Source: JBGSMF01 sp964651475
GTDB taxonomy: Bacteria > Chloroflexota > Anaerolineae > Fen-1058
Assembly: GCA_964651475.1 (NCBI GenBank)
Contig: CAZYXV010000057.1
Coordinates: 1 to 15,674, forward strand
Length of the DNA: 15,674 nt
Reading direction: 5' to 3'
Position 1 is the first letter of the stretch, and each line of letters opens with the position of its first letter. Under the pieces are notes generated by a model. The model was not told the DNA's origin, ran no database searches, and saw only the letters and a program-made list of their open reading frames with translations. The position numbers and the translations under genes are program-made. Of this stretch, positions 1 to 6,982 are shown piece by piece.

Positions 1-70
1 GCCCTCCCCGCGCGTGTCCGCCGCGCGCCAGGTCACACCGCAATTGCGTAAGATGATTGAATAACCCGCA

Positions 71-460
71 TCAGGGCGCCCGGCGCAGGCCAGACCAGCC
101 ATCCGGGTCGCCTTCGCCACCCATAATGGCAAATTCGCCATCGTCGTCTTCGTAGACGTACCAGCCGGATACAAGTTTAGGAGGGCTGGAATAATGCAGC
201 GTAATCTCTGCTCCATCGAGTTGCCACGTACCCACACCGCTGGACGCAAGGGAATCGAGAATCTCGAACGTGCCGTCAACATTCAGATGAACGGTGACGG
301 TCTGGTCGTTGTATTGATAGGTATAATTCCCGGCTATTTGATCAAGCGGTACTGTCTTAGAGGTCGGATCAGGCAGCACTGGCAGGCACTGGCAGGCCAG
401 CCCCAAAGCCAGCACAGCCATCGTGATCAATATCCAGATACGAGGGCTACGTCTGTTCAT
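71..460 (-). CDS. small lipoprotein, unknown function
   Basis: A 129-residue protein. The start at 460 is chosen over the upstream in-frame ATG at 523 because the protein then begins with a typical signal peptide: two arginines, a hydrophobic stretch at about residues 8-21, and a lipobox L-A-C with Cys23 as the predicted lipidation site. The mature part is small and beta-rich (about residues 43-92, including Y-T-Y-Q-Y, a G-T-F turn and G-T-W), then an acidic patch Y-E-D-D-D-G near 103-108 and a short tail. This resembles small beta-barrel lipoproteins in which an aromatic strand is followed by G-T-W, but I do not recognise a family. Its start overlaps the end of the upstream 46-codon ORF by 14 bases, suggesting translational coupling. 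Likely membrane-anchored outside the cytoplasm. No terminator is visible in the 70 bases after the stop. Confidence 0.7.
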   Translation of the reverse strand: MNRRSPRIWILITMAVLALGLACQCLPVLPDPTSKTVPLDQIAGNYTYQYNDQTVTVHLNVDGTFEILDSLASSGVGTWQLDGAEITLHYSSPPKLVSGWYVYEDDDGEFAIMGGEGDPDGWSGLRRAP

Positions 461-587
461 TTGGAATCCATAGAGCCGATTTGGCTTGACGCGGCGCAAG
501 ATCATGGATGGCAAGCGCCGCAATCAACAGGTCGGTGAAGACAAACAGAAACATGAACCCAAACATCAAGTTGGTTATACTCTTCAT
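447..587 (-). CDS. 46-residue predicted single-span membrane peptide
   Basis: A short ORF starts at ATG 587 and ends at TAG 449-447. Upstream is an AAGGA Shine-Dalgarno sequence about 7 bases before the ATG. The peptide starts M-K-S-I-T-N, has a hydrophobic segment at about residues 7-26 rich in Phe, Leu and Val, and ends in a polar tail. The hydrophobic stretch is long enough for one membrane helix. It lies 32 bases after the preceding lipoprotein gene and overlaps the following lipoprotein start by 14 bases, as translationally coupled genes often do. No recognised family. The RBS, the helix and the overlap together make it more likely real than chance, but it is too short to be certain. Confidence 0.5.
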   Translation of the reverse strand: MKSITNLMFGFMFLFVFTDLLIAALAIHDLAPRQAKSALWIPNEQT

Positions 588-619
588 CGTGATTCCTTTG
601 CTTTACGTTTGGCGTGGTC

Positions 620-1372
620 TTACTGTGCTACGAAAGAAATATGGAATGTGAACCACTCTAACTGATAGAACTGTTTGCCTATATCGTCCTGTAAGAAAAC
701 GGTAATGAGAAGCGTCTCGCCATCCGAAAGCTTGATACCGTTTATCGTTCTGATAGTGAAATCGGATTCGCTAGTCCGATCATCAGGGAAAATAGGTCCC
801 GAAAACAGCATAAGGGGTTCAATGCCAAACTTGCCTTTGAGATAAGCGACGAGTTGTGGAACTTGTTCCGGACAGTGTTCACACCCGTACATTGTGAAAA
901 AGGAGGTTAGATCATCGCTAAACTCGAGAGGTGGGTCAAACATGGGCAAGTCGTTGTTCTCGAGTACACGGCTACCAACATCGAATGTAGCTAATGGTCG
1001 CGCATAGCGTTCTAAAGAGAGCAAAGGCTCTTCATCGGTTTGCCCAACGATTGAAGTCACTCCTTTGTTTCCTTCTACTTGAATAGTAAATGCGTCTGGG
1101 CTCAGCGAGACTGCTGCGTGCTTGCTGTGATTCGCTGTAACAGGAATCGTTTTGCCATTCTGAACAAACGTCAAAGAGACCCGCTTACTTCCAACTTGAA
1201 GGTCAATTGATTTGACGCTCTCTTGCAAAACAACTGTTGGCGGCAAAGTGGGGACAACTGTAGGCATTACAGAAATGATGGTTGCTCCAACAGTAGGCGC
1301 GGTCATTGTCCGCGCGCAACTGACAAGCAATGAAACTAGAATCGCAGCATAGATGAATACTCTCTTATTCAT
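620..1372 (-). CDS. lipoprotein with CxxC motif, unknown function
   Basis: A 250-residue protein. The start at 1372 is chosen because it gives an N-terminus M-N-K-R followed by a hydrophobic run and a lipobox L-V-S-C (Cys19). The in-frame ATG at 1492 would put 40 extra residues ahead of the signal peptide and would overlap mvhD-1. After the lipobox comes a Pro/Thr/Val-rich linker (about 22-48), then a probable beta-rich domain. Near 160-185 there is an M-Y-G-C-E-H-C-P-E-Q motif, a CxxC pair that could be a thioredoxin-like redox site or a metal/disulfide site, though no full thioredoxin fold is evident. The gene is visibly richer in A/T than the hdrA and kinase genes, which may mean a different origin. 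It starts 38 bases after mvhD-1 with only a weak RBS, so it could be read through from it, but no functional link is seen. Confidence 0.75.
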   Translation of the reverse strand: MNKRVFIYAAILVSLLVSCARTMTAPTVGATIISVMPTVVPTLPPTVVLQESVKSIDLQVGSKRVSLTFVQNGKTIPVTANHSKHAAVSLSPDAFTIQVEGNKGVTSIVGQTDEEPLLSLERYARPLATFDVGSRVLENNDLPMFDPPLEFSDDLTSFFTMYGCEHCPEQVPQLVAYLKGKFGIEPLMLFSGPIFPDDRTSESDFTIRTINGIKLSDGETLLITVFLQDDIGKQFYQLEWFTFHISFVAQ

Positions 1373-1410
1373 CACACTATCTCGACAGTGGAACACGCGC
1401 CTAACAAGGT

Positions 1411-1848
1411 CTATCCCGCCTGCTCGGCCAGCCTGCGACCCCGCAGCGGATTCATTCCCACCGCGCGAATCTTGTCCGCAAACTCGGCGCAATATTGGGC
1501 AAACTGCGCCCCCTGCGCCGACGACAGGTTAAACATTTGCACGCGCTGGCCGCCCACCCCGATTTGCTCCAGCAGTTTTTGGGCGTACTCTACTCTACGC
1601 TTGGCGTTGAGATTACCTTCCAGGTAATGACATTCGCCTTCCAGTCAACCGGCCACCATCACGCCGTCCGCGCCGTGCTCGAAAGCGTCCAGCACCAGCA
1701 GCACGTCAATCTTGCCGGAGCAAGGCAGCTTGACGATGCGCGTGCCTTCGGGATACGCCACTCGCATCGAGCCGGCCAAATCCGCCGCGCCATAAGCGCA
1801 GTAATGGCAGGCGAAAATCGTAATCTGTGGGTTGAAATCTTGTGCCAT
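1411..1848 (-). CDS. mvhD: MvhD-family iron-sulfur subunit, predicted selenoprotein (UGA recoded at 1645-1647)
   Basis: Read through the in-frame UGA at 1647-1645, this is a 145-residue MvhD/FrhD-type protein, the family's normal length. Members carry a [2Fe-2S] cluster and pass electrons from a hydrogenase or formate dehydrogenase to HdrA. Visible motifs: F-A-C-H-Y-C near residues 12-17, the P-C-S-G-K-I cysteine near 43, then G-V-M-V-A-G-[UGA]-L-E-G-E-C-H-Y-L-E-G-N near 62-79, where the UGA sits at codon 68 on a cysteine conserved in the family. The part after the UGA keeps family features: N-L-S-S, then a helix, then G-M-N-P-L-R at the end. Without recoding the protein would stop at 67 residues and lose half the cluster motif. 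A SECIS-like hairpin follows the UGA. RBS AAAGGTGA precedes ATG 1848. The gene is 76 bases after hdrA-1, the usual HdrA-MvhD pairing. Archaeal VhuD is a known selenoprotein of this family. Confidence 0.88.
1603..1647 (-). promoter_or_regulatory. predicted bacterial SECIS element with UGA codon in mvhD-1
   Basis: The UGA occupies 1647-1645. Downstream on the minus strand the bases form GGCG (1638-1635), AATGTC, then a perfect 6-bp hairpin ATTACC (1628-1623) / GGTAAT (1617-1612) around the 5-nt loop TGGAA (1622-1618), then CTCAA, then CGCC (1606-1603), which pairs with GGCG. The loop begins 23 nt after the UGA and has G at position 2. This agrees with the known bacterial SECIS rule: an apical loop with an early G, roughly 16-37 nt from the UGA, bound by SelB. 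The hairpin lies inside the coding sequence, as expected in bacteria. No selA, selB, selC or selD is in the window, so the recoding machinery has to be inferred. Confidence 0.78.
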
Positions 1849-1872
1849 AGTTCACCTTTGCCACATCGTACT

Positions 1873-1923
1873 ACGTATTGCATATTCCGTAATGCAGTAC
1901 GCGATACGAAATACGCAATACGT
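1873..1923. repeat. inverted repeat between hdrA-1 and mvhD-1
   Basis: Arms at 1873-1886 and 1910-1923 pair over 14 bases with a single G-U wobble, around a 23-nt loop. The sequence is built from permutations of ACGTATTGC-like words, typical of a dispersed intergenic repeat. It lies just downstream of the hdrA-1 stop codon and upstream of the mvhD-1 RBS. As RNA it would make a strong hairpin that could attenuate, or protect mRNA ends, between the two genes. It has no U-run after it on the minus strand, so a classical terminator is unlikely. Confidence 0.75.
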
Positions 1924-1924
1924 T

Positions 1925-4900
1925 TTACTCGACCAAAGCAATCTCTTCAAACAACACCTCAACCTTTGCCATTACTTGCGCGTCGGAATAGCTGGCAAGC
2001 GTGATGGCTTTGGCGGGACATTCACCGGCGCAAACGCCGCAGCCGTGGCAGGCCGCCGCTTCAATATACGCCGCGCCGATAATGCCGCCTGCGCCGGCGA
2101 AATCCGCGCGAATCTGCGGCACGTGGTAGGGGCAGATGCGCACGCACGTCAGGCAGCCCACACACCTATCCGCCTCCACCACGGCCACCACGCCGCCGGC
2201 CGTCAAGGTGTCTTTGCTCAAGATGGTGGCCGCGCGCGCAGCGGCAGCTTGCGCCTGGGCAATCGTTTCGTCGAGGAACTTGGGATAGTGCGCCATGCCG
2301 GCCATAAAGATGCCGTCGGTGGCAAAATCCACCGGGCGCAGCTTGACGTGCGCCTCCAGGAACCAGCCATCAAGGTCAACCGGCACCTTGAGCACTTGAG
2401 CCAGTTCGTGCGCGCCCTCTGCCGGCACGGCCGGGTTTGATAGCACGAGCAAATCTGCACTCAACGTCAAGTCGCGGCCTAATGAAGGGTCATATACCGT
2501 GATGGACAGGGGCTGATTAGAAATTGGAGGCATGTCCTGAGCGTAGTCGAGGGATCGGAGATTGGAGATTTGTGGTCTGTGCTCATCATCATATCTGATG
2601 AACAAGATACCCTTGTGCCGCGCCTCGGTATACAATCGCTCCTTAAAGCCATACGTGCGAATATCTTTGTACAAGATAACCACTTGCGCGTCGGGTTTGA
2701 GTTCTTTGAGCCTGAGTGCGTTCTTGATCGCGGTGGTGCAGCACAGCCGCGCGCAGTATTTTTCCGCCGGGCCAACGCATAGAATCATCGCAACAGAAGT
2801 CGGGAGTCGGAGGTCGGAAGTTAGGCGTGCCTCGAAATCCATCTGCGTCATCACGCGCGGGTCTTGATCCAAGCCATACTCGTCGCCGCGATACTCGCGC
2901 CCGCCCGTCGCCACAATCGTCACTCCATGCCGAATTACTGTCCCCCGCTCTCCTTGTCTCCCGCTCTCCCCCTCTCCCCCTCCCCTTATCCCTATCCTGC
3001 TCTCAAAGTTGCCCTGGAATCCACCTGTCTCAATCAACTCGCTTTCAAGATAAACTTTAATCAACGGATGAGATTCTACCTTGCCAATCAATTCGCGCAG
3101 GTACGCTTGCGGGTCATTGGATTTCCGATCCGGATCGGCCAGGGAAAAGACGCTGCGCAGGTTGCCGCCCAGTTCCCTCGCCCGCTCGACCAGGTGCACC
3201 GTGAAGCCTTGATCGGCCAGGCTCAGCGCCGCCGTCATACCGGCCACGCCGCCGCCAATGACGAGCGCCGAGTGTTCCACCGGCACTTGCAGCGCGCGAA
3301 TTGGCTCGAGGCGCATCGCGCGCGCCACCGCCGCGCGTATCAGGTCGCGCGCCTTGCGCGTGGCCCCGGCGCGATTGTCCGAGTGAACCCACGAGCATTG
3401 ATTGCGAATGTTTGCCATCTCGAACAGACCCGGATTGAGGCCCGCCGCGCGCAGGCTATCCTGGAAAAGCGGTTCGTGCGTGCGCGGCGTGCAGGCTGCC
3501 ACCACCACGCGGTTCAAGTTGTGCTCTCGAATCACCTGGACGATGTGGTTGATCGAGTCTTGCGAGCACGTGTACAAATTATTTTCGGTGTGAGCGACGC
3601 CGGGCAGCGCCCGCGCGTATTCGGTCACAGCCGGCACGTCCAGGTAGCCGCCAATGTTGCTGCCGCAGTGGCACACAAACACGCCCACGCGCGGCGCCTC
3701 AGCGGATATATCGCGCTCCGGCGGATACTCGGCCTGGCGCGTCAACATCCCCCGCGCCGCAGCCAGCAAGGCTTCCGCCGCTCCCGCCGCGCCGCTGGCT
3801 TCGACGACGGTTTCTGGAATGTCTTTGGGTTCGTGGAACGGCCCGGCCACGTAAATGCCGGCGCGGCTGGTTTGCAGCGGGTCAAACAGCGCCGTGTGGC
3901 AAAAGCCATAATCATCGAGTTCAAGCCCCAAATTGTGCCCCAGTTGCTTGACCTTGTCGGACATCTCCATGCCAACAGAAAGCACCACTAGATCAAATTC
4001 TTCTTCAGCCAGGAATGAGGAACCAGGAACTGGGGACTGATTCCTGGCATCTGGTCCCTGATCGCTAACATACCGCAGAATCAAGTTGCCATTAGCCGGG
4101 TCTTCTTTGAGCGCCGAAATGCGCGTGCGGTGATAGCTCACGCCGTATTTCTTTTCGGCGCGTTGGTAATATTCTTCATAGCCCTTGCTAAACGCGCGCG
4201 TATCCATGAAAAAGATGTGCACGTCGGCGTCGCGGTCGTGCTCTTTGGTCATGATGGCTTCTTTGGCGGCGTACATGCAGCACACCGACGAGCAATAATC
4301 GTGTTCCTGGTCGCGGCTGCCGACGCACTGCAAAAAGGCAATCTTTTTCGGCGTCCTGCCATCGGACGGCCGCTTGACGTGGCCCAGCGTTGGGCCGGAG
4401 GCCGAAAGCAATCGCTCGTATTGCAGCGAGGTCACCACGTTGGCGTAACGCCCCAAGCCATACTCTTGCGATAGCCGCGCGTCATAGATTTCATAGCCAG
4501 GCGCCAGGATCACCGCGCCGATTTCAATCTGCTCTTGCCGCTCGACCATGTCGTGGTCAATCGCATTCAGGCCGCACTTGTAATAGCAGCTCAAACATTC
4601 CGAGCACACGCCGCACGCCAGGCAGCGCGCCGCCTCGGCCTGCGCCTCCTCGTCGGTAAAGCCCAGGCTTACTTCGGTGAACATACGCCTGCGCAGCGCC
4701 GGTTCGATGGTCGGCACGCGCACGCGCGGCGTGATGTGAAATTCGCCTTTTTGCACGCGCTCGTTCACTTCTTCCTGGGTCATACGGACGACGGGCAACT
4801 CGGGCCGGTAACGCGGCCTGGGTTCTTCGCCTTGTAAATATTGATGAATGCTGGCGGCGGCCTGATGTCCCGAGTTGACGGCTTCGATGACAAACGCCGT

Positions 4901-6529
4901 GCCGCTCACGCTGTCGCCGGCCGCAAACACGCCCGCCCGCCCGGTGGTCAGCGCTTCGTTGACGCCAATCGTCGCTTCGCGCGTCACGGCCACCCCGGCG
5001 TCTTGCGGGATGAACGCCAGGCCGGCGCGCTGCCCAACAGAGAAAATCACGCTATCGCACGAGACAACGTGCTCAGAGCCGGCCACCGGCACGGGCTTGC
5101 GGCGGCCGCTTTCGTCTGGCTCGCCCAATTCCATGCGCACGCACTTGACGCCTGCCACGTGACTATTCCCGTCGCTGACAATCTCGACCGGGTTGGATAA
5201 AAAGTTGAATGTCACGCCTTCTTCTTCGGCGTATTGAATTTCGAGCGGATCGGCGGTGGCTTCATTGCGCGAGCGGCGATAGTGAACGCGCACTTGTTTG
5301 CCCAGCCGGATGGCCGTGCGCGCGCAGTCCATCGCCACGTCGCCCGCGCCAATCACAACCACGCTCTTGCCCAGTTCCGGCGGGTTGCCCAATCGCACGT
5401 CGCGCAAAAAAGTAGTGTTGATGTACACGCCCTCCAAGTCGGCGCCGGGAATGGGCAGGCGGATGCCTTCGTGCGCGCCCACGGCGATGAGCACCGCATT
5501 GTAGCCTTGCTTGAATAACTCGTCGAGATCCGTCACCGGGCTGTTCAGGCGCAGCTCGACGCCCAGGTCTACAATGTCGGCCACTTCGCGCTCGATGATG
5601 GCGGTGGGCAAGCGATACTCGGGCACACCCACGCGCAGCATGCCGCCGGCCACGGGCAGCGCCTCGAACACGGTGACGGGATAGCCCAGCCGCACCAGGT
5701 CTTGCGCCGCCGTCAAGCCGCAAGGCCCCGCGCCAATGATGGCCACACGCTTGTCGCGCGTCGGTTGAACCGGCGTCACAGGCGGACGCGGTTTGGCATA
5801 AACTTTGTCGGTGACGAAACGCTTGAGCGCGCGAATGTCGAGCGGCTGATCCACCAGCCTGCGGTTGCAGTTGTCTTCGCAGCGGTGGTTGCAGATGCGC
5901 CCGCAAATGCCGGGGAAGGGATTATCTTCTTTGATAACGCGCAGCGCGTCTTCGTAGCGGCCTTCGCGGATGAGGGCGATGTAACCTTGCGCGCGTTGAT
6001 TTGTGGGGCACGCGGCGCGGCACGGAGCGATGCCTTTCTTTTCGATGGCGTACGCGTTGGGCGTGGCTTGGGGATACAGCTTGTAGGCCGCGCGTTGCTG
6101 CGATAGCCCCTCGTCAAAGCGACCCGGAATGAGCACGGGGCACACCTGGGCGCACTCGCCGCAGCCGGTGCACTTGGTCACGTCAATGTAGCGAGGTTTG
6201 CGGCGCACCGTCGCCGTGAAATGCCCTGCTTCGCCGTCAACCTTGACGACTTCGGTGTCCACCATCACGTCAATGTTCAGGTGGCGCGCGGTGTCCACCA
6301 GCTTGGGACTGATGATGCACATAGCGCAGTCGTTGGTGGGAAAGGTCTTGTCGAGTTGTGCCATGTGCCCGCCGATGGCGGATTTGGCCTCGACCAGGTA
6401 CACCTTGAAACCGGCCTCGGCCAGATCGAGCGAGGCCTGCATGCCGGCTACCCCGCCGCCCACGACCATGACCGCGCCGATTTTCTGATTTCTGATTGGC
6501 GATTCGGGCGATGTGTTGTTTCCTGCCAT
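1925..6529 (-). CDS. hdrA: HdrA-GltD-HdrA fusion flavoprotein (NADPH-type loop), paralogue 1
   Basis: A 1534-residue cytoplasmic flavo-iron-sulfur protein. The start at 6529 is set by GGGGAGGA six bases upstream. Order: HdrA FAD domain with GGGVAG (about 24-29) and the N-D-C-x-x-C motif (68, 71); a ferredoxin motif CTGCGECAQVC (120-130); then, inserted at the next cysteine motif CRAACP, a full GltD/NfnB-like unit with the P-G-I-C-G-R-x-C...H-R-C-E...C ligands (209-221), FAD motif GAGPCG (266), NAD(P)H motif GAGDVAMD (394) with Y-R-R-S-R (417-421) and GVFAAGD (533); a six-cysteine cluster motif (636-652); the rest of HdrA with C-V-G-S-R-D and Y-C-S-S-V-C-C (735-751); the CHCGSNIGGYLD region (953); a second HdrA FAD domain (1092 on) with C-V-G-P-A-E-K-Y-C; and a C-terminal 2[4Fe-4S] ferredoxin (1456-1504). 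Predicted to couple NAD(P)H, two HdrA flavins and MvhD in electron bifurcation or confurcation. No hdrBC nearby. Confidence 0.93.
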   Translation of the reverse strand: MAGNNTSPESPIRNQKIGAVMVVGGGVAGMQASLDLAEAGFKVYLVEAKSAIGGHMAQLDKTFPTNDCAMCIISPKLVDTARHLNIDVMVDTEVVKVDGEAGHFTATVRRKPRYIDVTKCTGCGECAQVCPVLIPGRFDEGLSQQRAAYKLYPQATPNAYAIEKKGIAPCRAACPTNQRAQGYIALIREGRYEDALRVIKEDNPFPGICGRICNHRCEDNCNRRLVDQPLDIRALKRFVTDKVYAKPRPPVTPVQPTRDKRVAIIGAGPCGLTAAQDLVRLGYPVTVFEALPVAGGMLRVGVPEYRLPTAIIEREVADIVDLGVELRLNSPVTDLDELFKQGYNAVLIAVGAHEGIRLPIPGADLEGVYINTTFLRDVRLGNPPELGKSVVVIGAGDVAMDCARTAIRLGKQVRVHYRRSRNEATADPLEIQYAEEEGVTFNFLSNPVEIVSDGNSHVAGVKCVRMELGEPDESGRRKPVPVAGSEHVVSCDSVIFSVGQRAGLAFIPQDAGVAVTREATIGVNEALTTGRAGVFAAGDSVSGTAFVIEAVNSGHQAAASIHQYLQGEEPRPRYRPELPVVRMTQEEVNERVQKGEFHITPRVRVPTIEPALRRRMFTEVSLGFTDEEAQAEAARCLACGVCSECLSCYYKCGLNAIDHDMVERQEQIEIGAVILAPGYEIYDARLSQEYGLGRYANVVTSLQYERLLSASGPTLGHVKRPSDGRTPKKIAFLQCVGSRDQEHDYCSSVCCMYAAKEAIMTKEHDRDADVHIFFMDTRAFSKGYEEYYQRAEKKYGVSYHRTRISALKEDPANGNLILRYVSDQGPDARNQSPVPGSSFLAEEEFDLVVLSVGMEMSDKVKQLGHNLGLELDDYGFCHTALFDPLQTSRAGIYVAGPFHEPKDIPETVVEASGAAGAAEALLAAARGMLTRQAEYPPERDISAEAPRVGVFVCHCGSNIGGYLDVPAVTEYARALPGVAHTENNLYTCSQDSINHIVQVIREHNLNRVVVAACTPRTHEPLFQDSLRAAGLNPGLFEMANIRNQCSWVHSDNRAGATRKARDLIRAAVARAMRLEPIRALQVPVEHSALVIGGGVAGMTAALSLADQGFTVHLVERARELGGNLRSVFSLADPDRKSNDPQAYLRELIGKVESHPLIKVYLESELIETGGFQGNFESRIGIRGGGEGESGRQGERGTVIRHGVTIVATGGREYRGDEYGLDQDPRVMTQMDFEARLTSDLRLPTSVAMILCVGPAEKYCARLCCTTAIKNALRLKELKPDAQVVILYKDIRTYGFKERLYTEARHKGILFIRYDDEHRPQISNLRSLDYAQDMPPISNQPLSITVYDPSLGRDLTLSADLLVLSNPAVPAEGAHELAQVLKVPVDLDGWFLEAHVKLRPVDFATDGIFMAGMAHYPKFLDETIAQAQAAAARAATILSKDTLTAGGVVAVVEADRCVGCLTCVRICPYHVPQIRADFAGAGGIIGAAYIEAAACHGCGVCAGECPAKAITLASYSDAQVMAKVEVLFEEIALVE
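2534..2571. repeat. dispersed repeat copy inside hdrA-1 (in frame)
   Basis: Contains GTCCTGAGCGTAGTCGA (plus-strand view), shared with two copies inside hdrA-2, followed by a GGAGATTGGAGATTT run that also recurs beside those copies. Translated here as S-L-D-Y-A-Q-D, in a loop between the R-Y-D-D-E-H motif and T-V-Y-D-P-S of the second HdrA domain. The core differs by one base from the hdrA-2 copies (GAGGGA for GAAGGA). Confidence 0.75.
2941..2992. repeat. polypurine/polypyrimidine low-complexity insertion in hdrA-1
   Basis: A 52-base stretch that is almost all C and T on the plus strand (all A/G on the coding strand), made of CTCTCC and CTCCC words. It encodes a Gly/Glu/Arg-rich loop (G-G-G-E-G-E-S-G-R-Q-G-E-R-G). 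The matching place in hdrA-2 has ordinary sequence (D-S-Q-G-R-V-T-P-I), so this looks like an insertion or expansion specific to hdrA-1. Confidence 0.7.
4008..4061. repeat. hairpin repeat insertion in hdrA-1 (in frame)
   Basis: Arms GCCAGGAAT (4008-4016) and ATTCCTGGC (4040-4048) are perfect inverted repeats around a 23-nt loop containing more CCAGGAAC and CTGGGGACTG words, followed by CTGGTCCCTGA. It encodes G-P-D-A-R-N-Q-S-P-V-P-G-S-S in a loop before E-F-D-L-V-V-L-S-V-G. The same protein loop in hdrA-2 carries an unrelated hairpin repeat (12872-12921). Confidence 0.7.
6482..6506. repeat. short TTCTGATT tandem words at hdrA-1 N-terminus
   Basis: Near-tandem words TTTCTGATTTCTGATTGGCG and GATTC in the first 25 codons of hdrA-1, encoding S-P-I-R-N-Q-K ahead of the FAD-binding strand. 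The N-terminus of hdrA-2 lacks this and is shorter. Probably a small repeat insertion in a dispensable leader; low information. Confidence 0.4.
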
Positions 6530-6592
6530 TTCAATTCCTCCCCAACCCACTTTAAACTGCGTGACAAGGACAACTCAGAGACATAACAGCGA

Positions 6593-6982
6593 TTATGCAG
6601 ATGGCCTAGTCCCTAAAACCTTCCCCACCCGCCTGAGCAGCTCCGCCGGGCGCACCGGCTTTTCCAGGTATCCCTCGATGCATGGAACCGCGCCCGACGT
6701 GTCGAGCGTCCTTACCCCATCGGGCAGGCTGGTCAGCATGATCACCGGCACGCCTGCCAGGGCCGGATCGGCCTTGATTTGCTCGCATACCAGGAAACCA
6801 TCTTCGCCGGGCATGATCACGTCCAAAATGACCAAATCGGGGCGAGACTGGCGCGCGCGGCTGAGACCGGTTGCGCCGTCGAAAGCCACGTCCACTTCGT
6901 AGGCGCTTTCCAGCACAGCCGTTGTCGCCTCGACAAAATCGCGGTCGTCGTCAATCAACAAAATACGCGAGCGGCGCGTCAT
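6593..6982 (-). CDS. single-domain response regulator (receiver only)
   Basis: A 129-residue stand-alone receiver (CheY-like) domain. Conserved sites are intact: the acidic pocket D11-D12, phospho-acceptor D54 in L-V-I-L-D-V-I-M-P-G, the switch threonine T84 in M-L-T-S, and K108 in E-K-P. There is no DNA-binding or enzymatic output domain, so it must signal by protein contact or act as a relay intermediate. Its ATG overlaps the stop of the upstream cNMP-domain kinase by four bases (ATGA), so that kinase is the likely phospho-donor. It lies 63 bases before hdrA-1. Confidence 0.93.
   Translation of the reverse strand: MTRRSRILLIDDDRDFVEATTAVLESAYEVDVAFDGATGLSRARQSRPDLVILDVIMPGEDGFLVCEQIKADPALAGVPVIMLTSLPDGVRTLDTSGAVPCIEGYLEKPVRPAELLRRVGKVLGTRPSA

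Noticed and set aside
461..523. Upstream N-terminal extension of the 129-residue lipoprotein
   Set aside because: The signal peptide starts at the ATG at 460; the extension is explained by the overlapping small ORF.
1373..1492. Upstream N-terminal extension of the CxxC lipoprotein
   Set aside because: It would place 40 charged residues before a clear signal peptide and overlap the end of mvhD-1.
1645..1848. Truncated 67-residue MvhD pseudogene
   Set aside because: The frame continues intact for 77 more family-like codons after the UGA, a SECIS-like hairpin follows, and the second copy has the same arrangement.
2864..3991. Plus-strand open frame of 375 codons
   Set aside because: Antisense to hdrA-1, no domain, no convincing RBS; a coding shadow.
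1925..6529. QmoA/QmoB identity for the hdrA-mvhD pair
   Set aside because: In QmoB the MvhD part is fused to the HdrA part and there is no GltD-like insertion; here MvhD is a separate gene and no qmoC or apr genes are seen.
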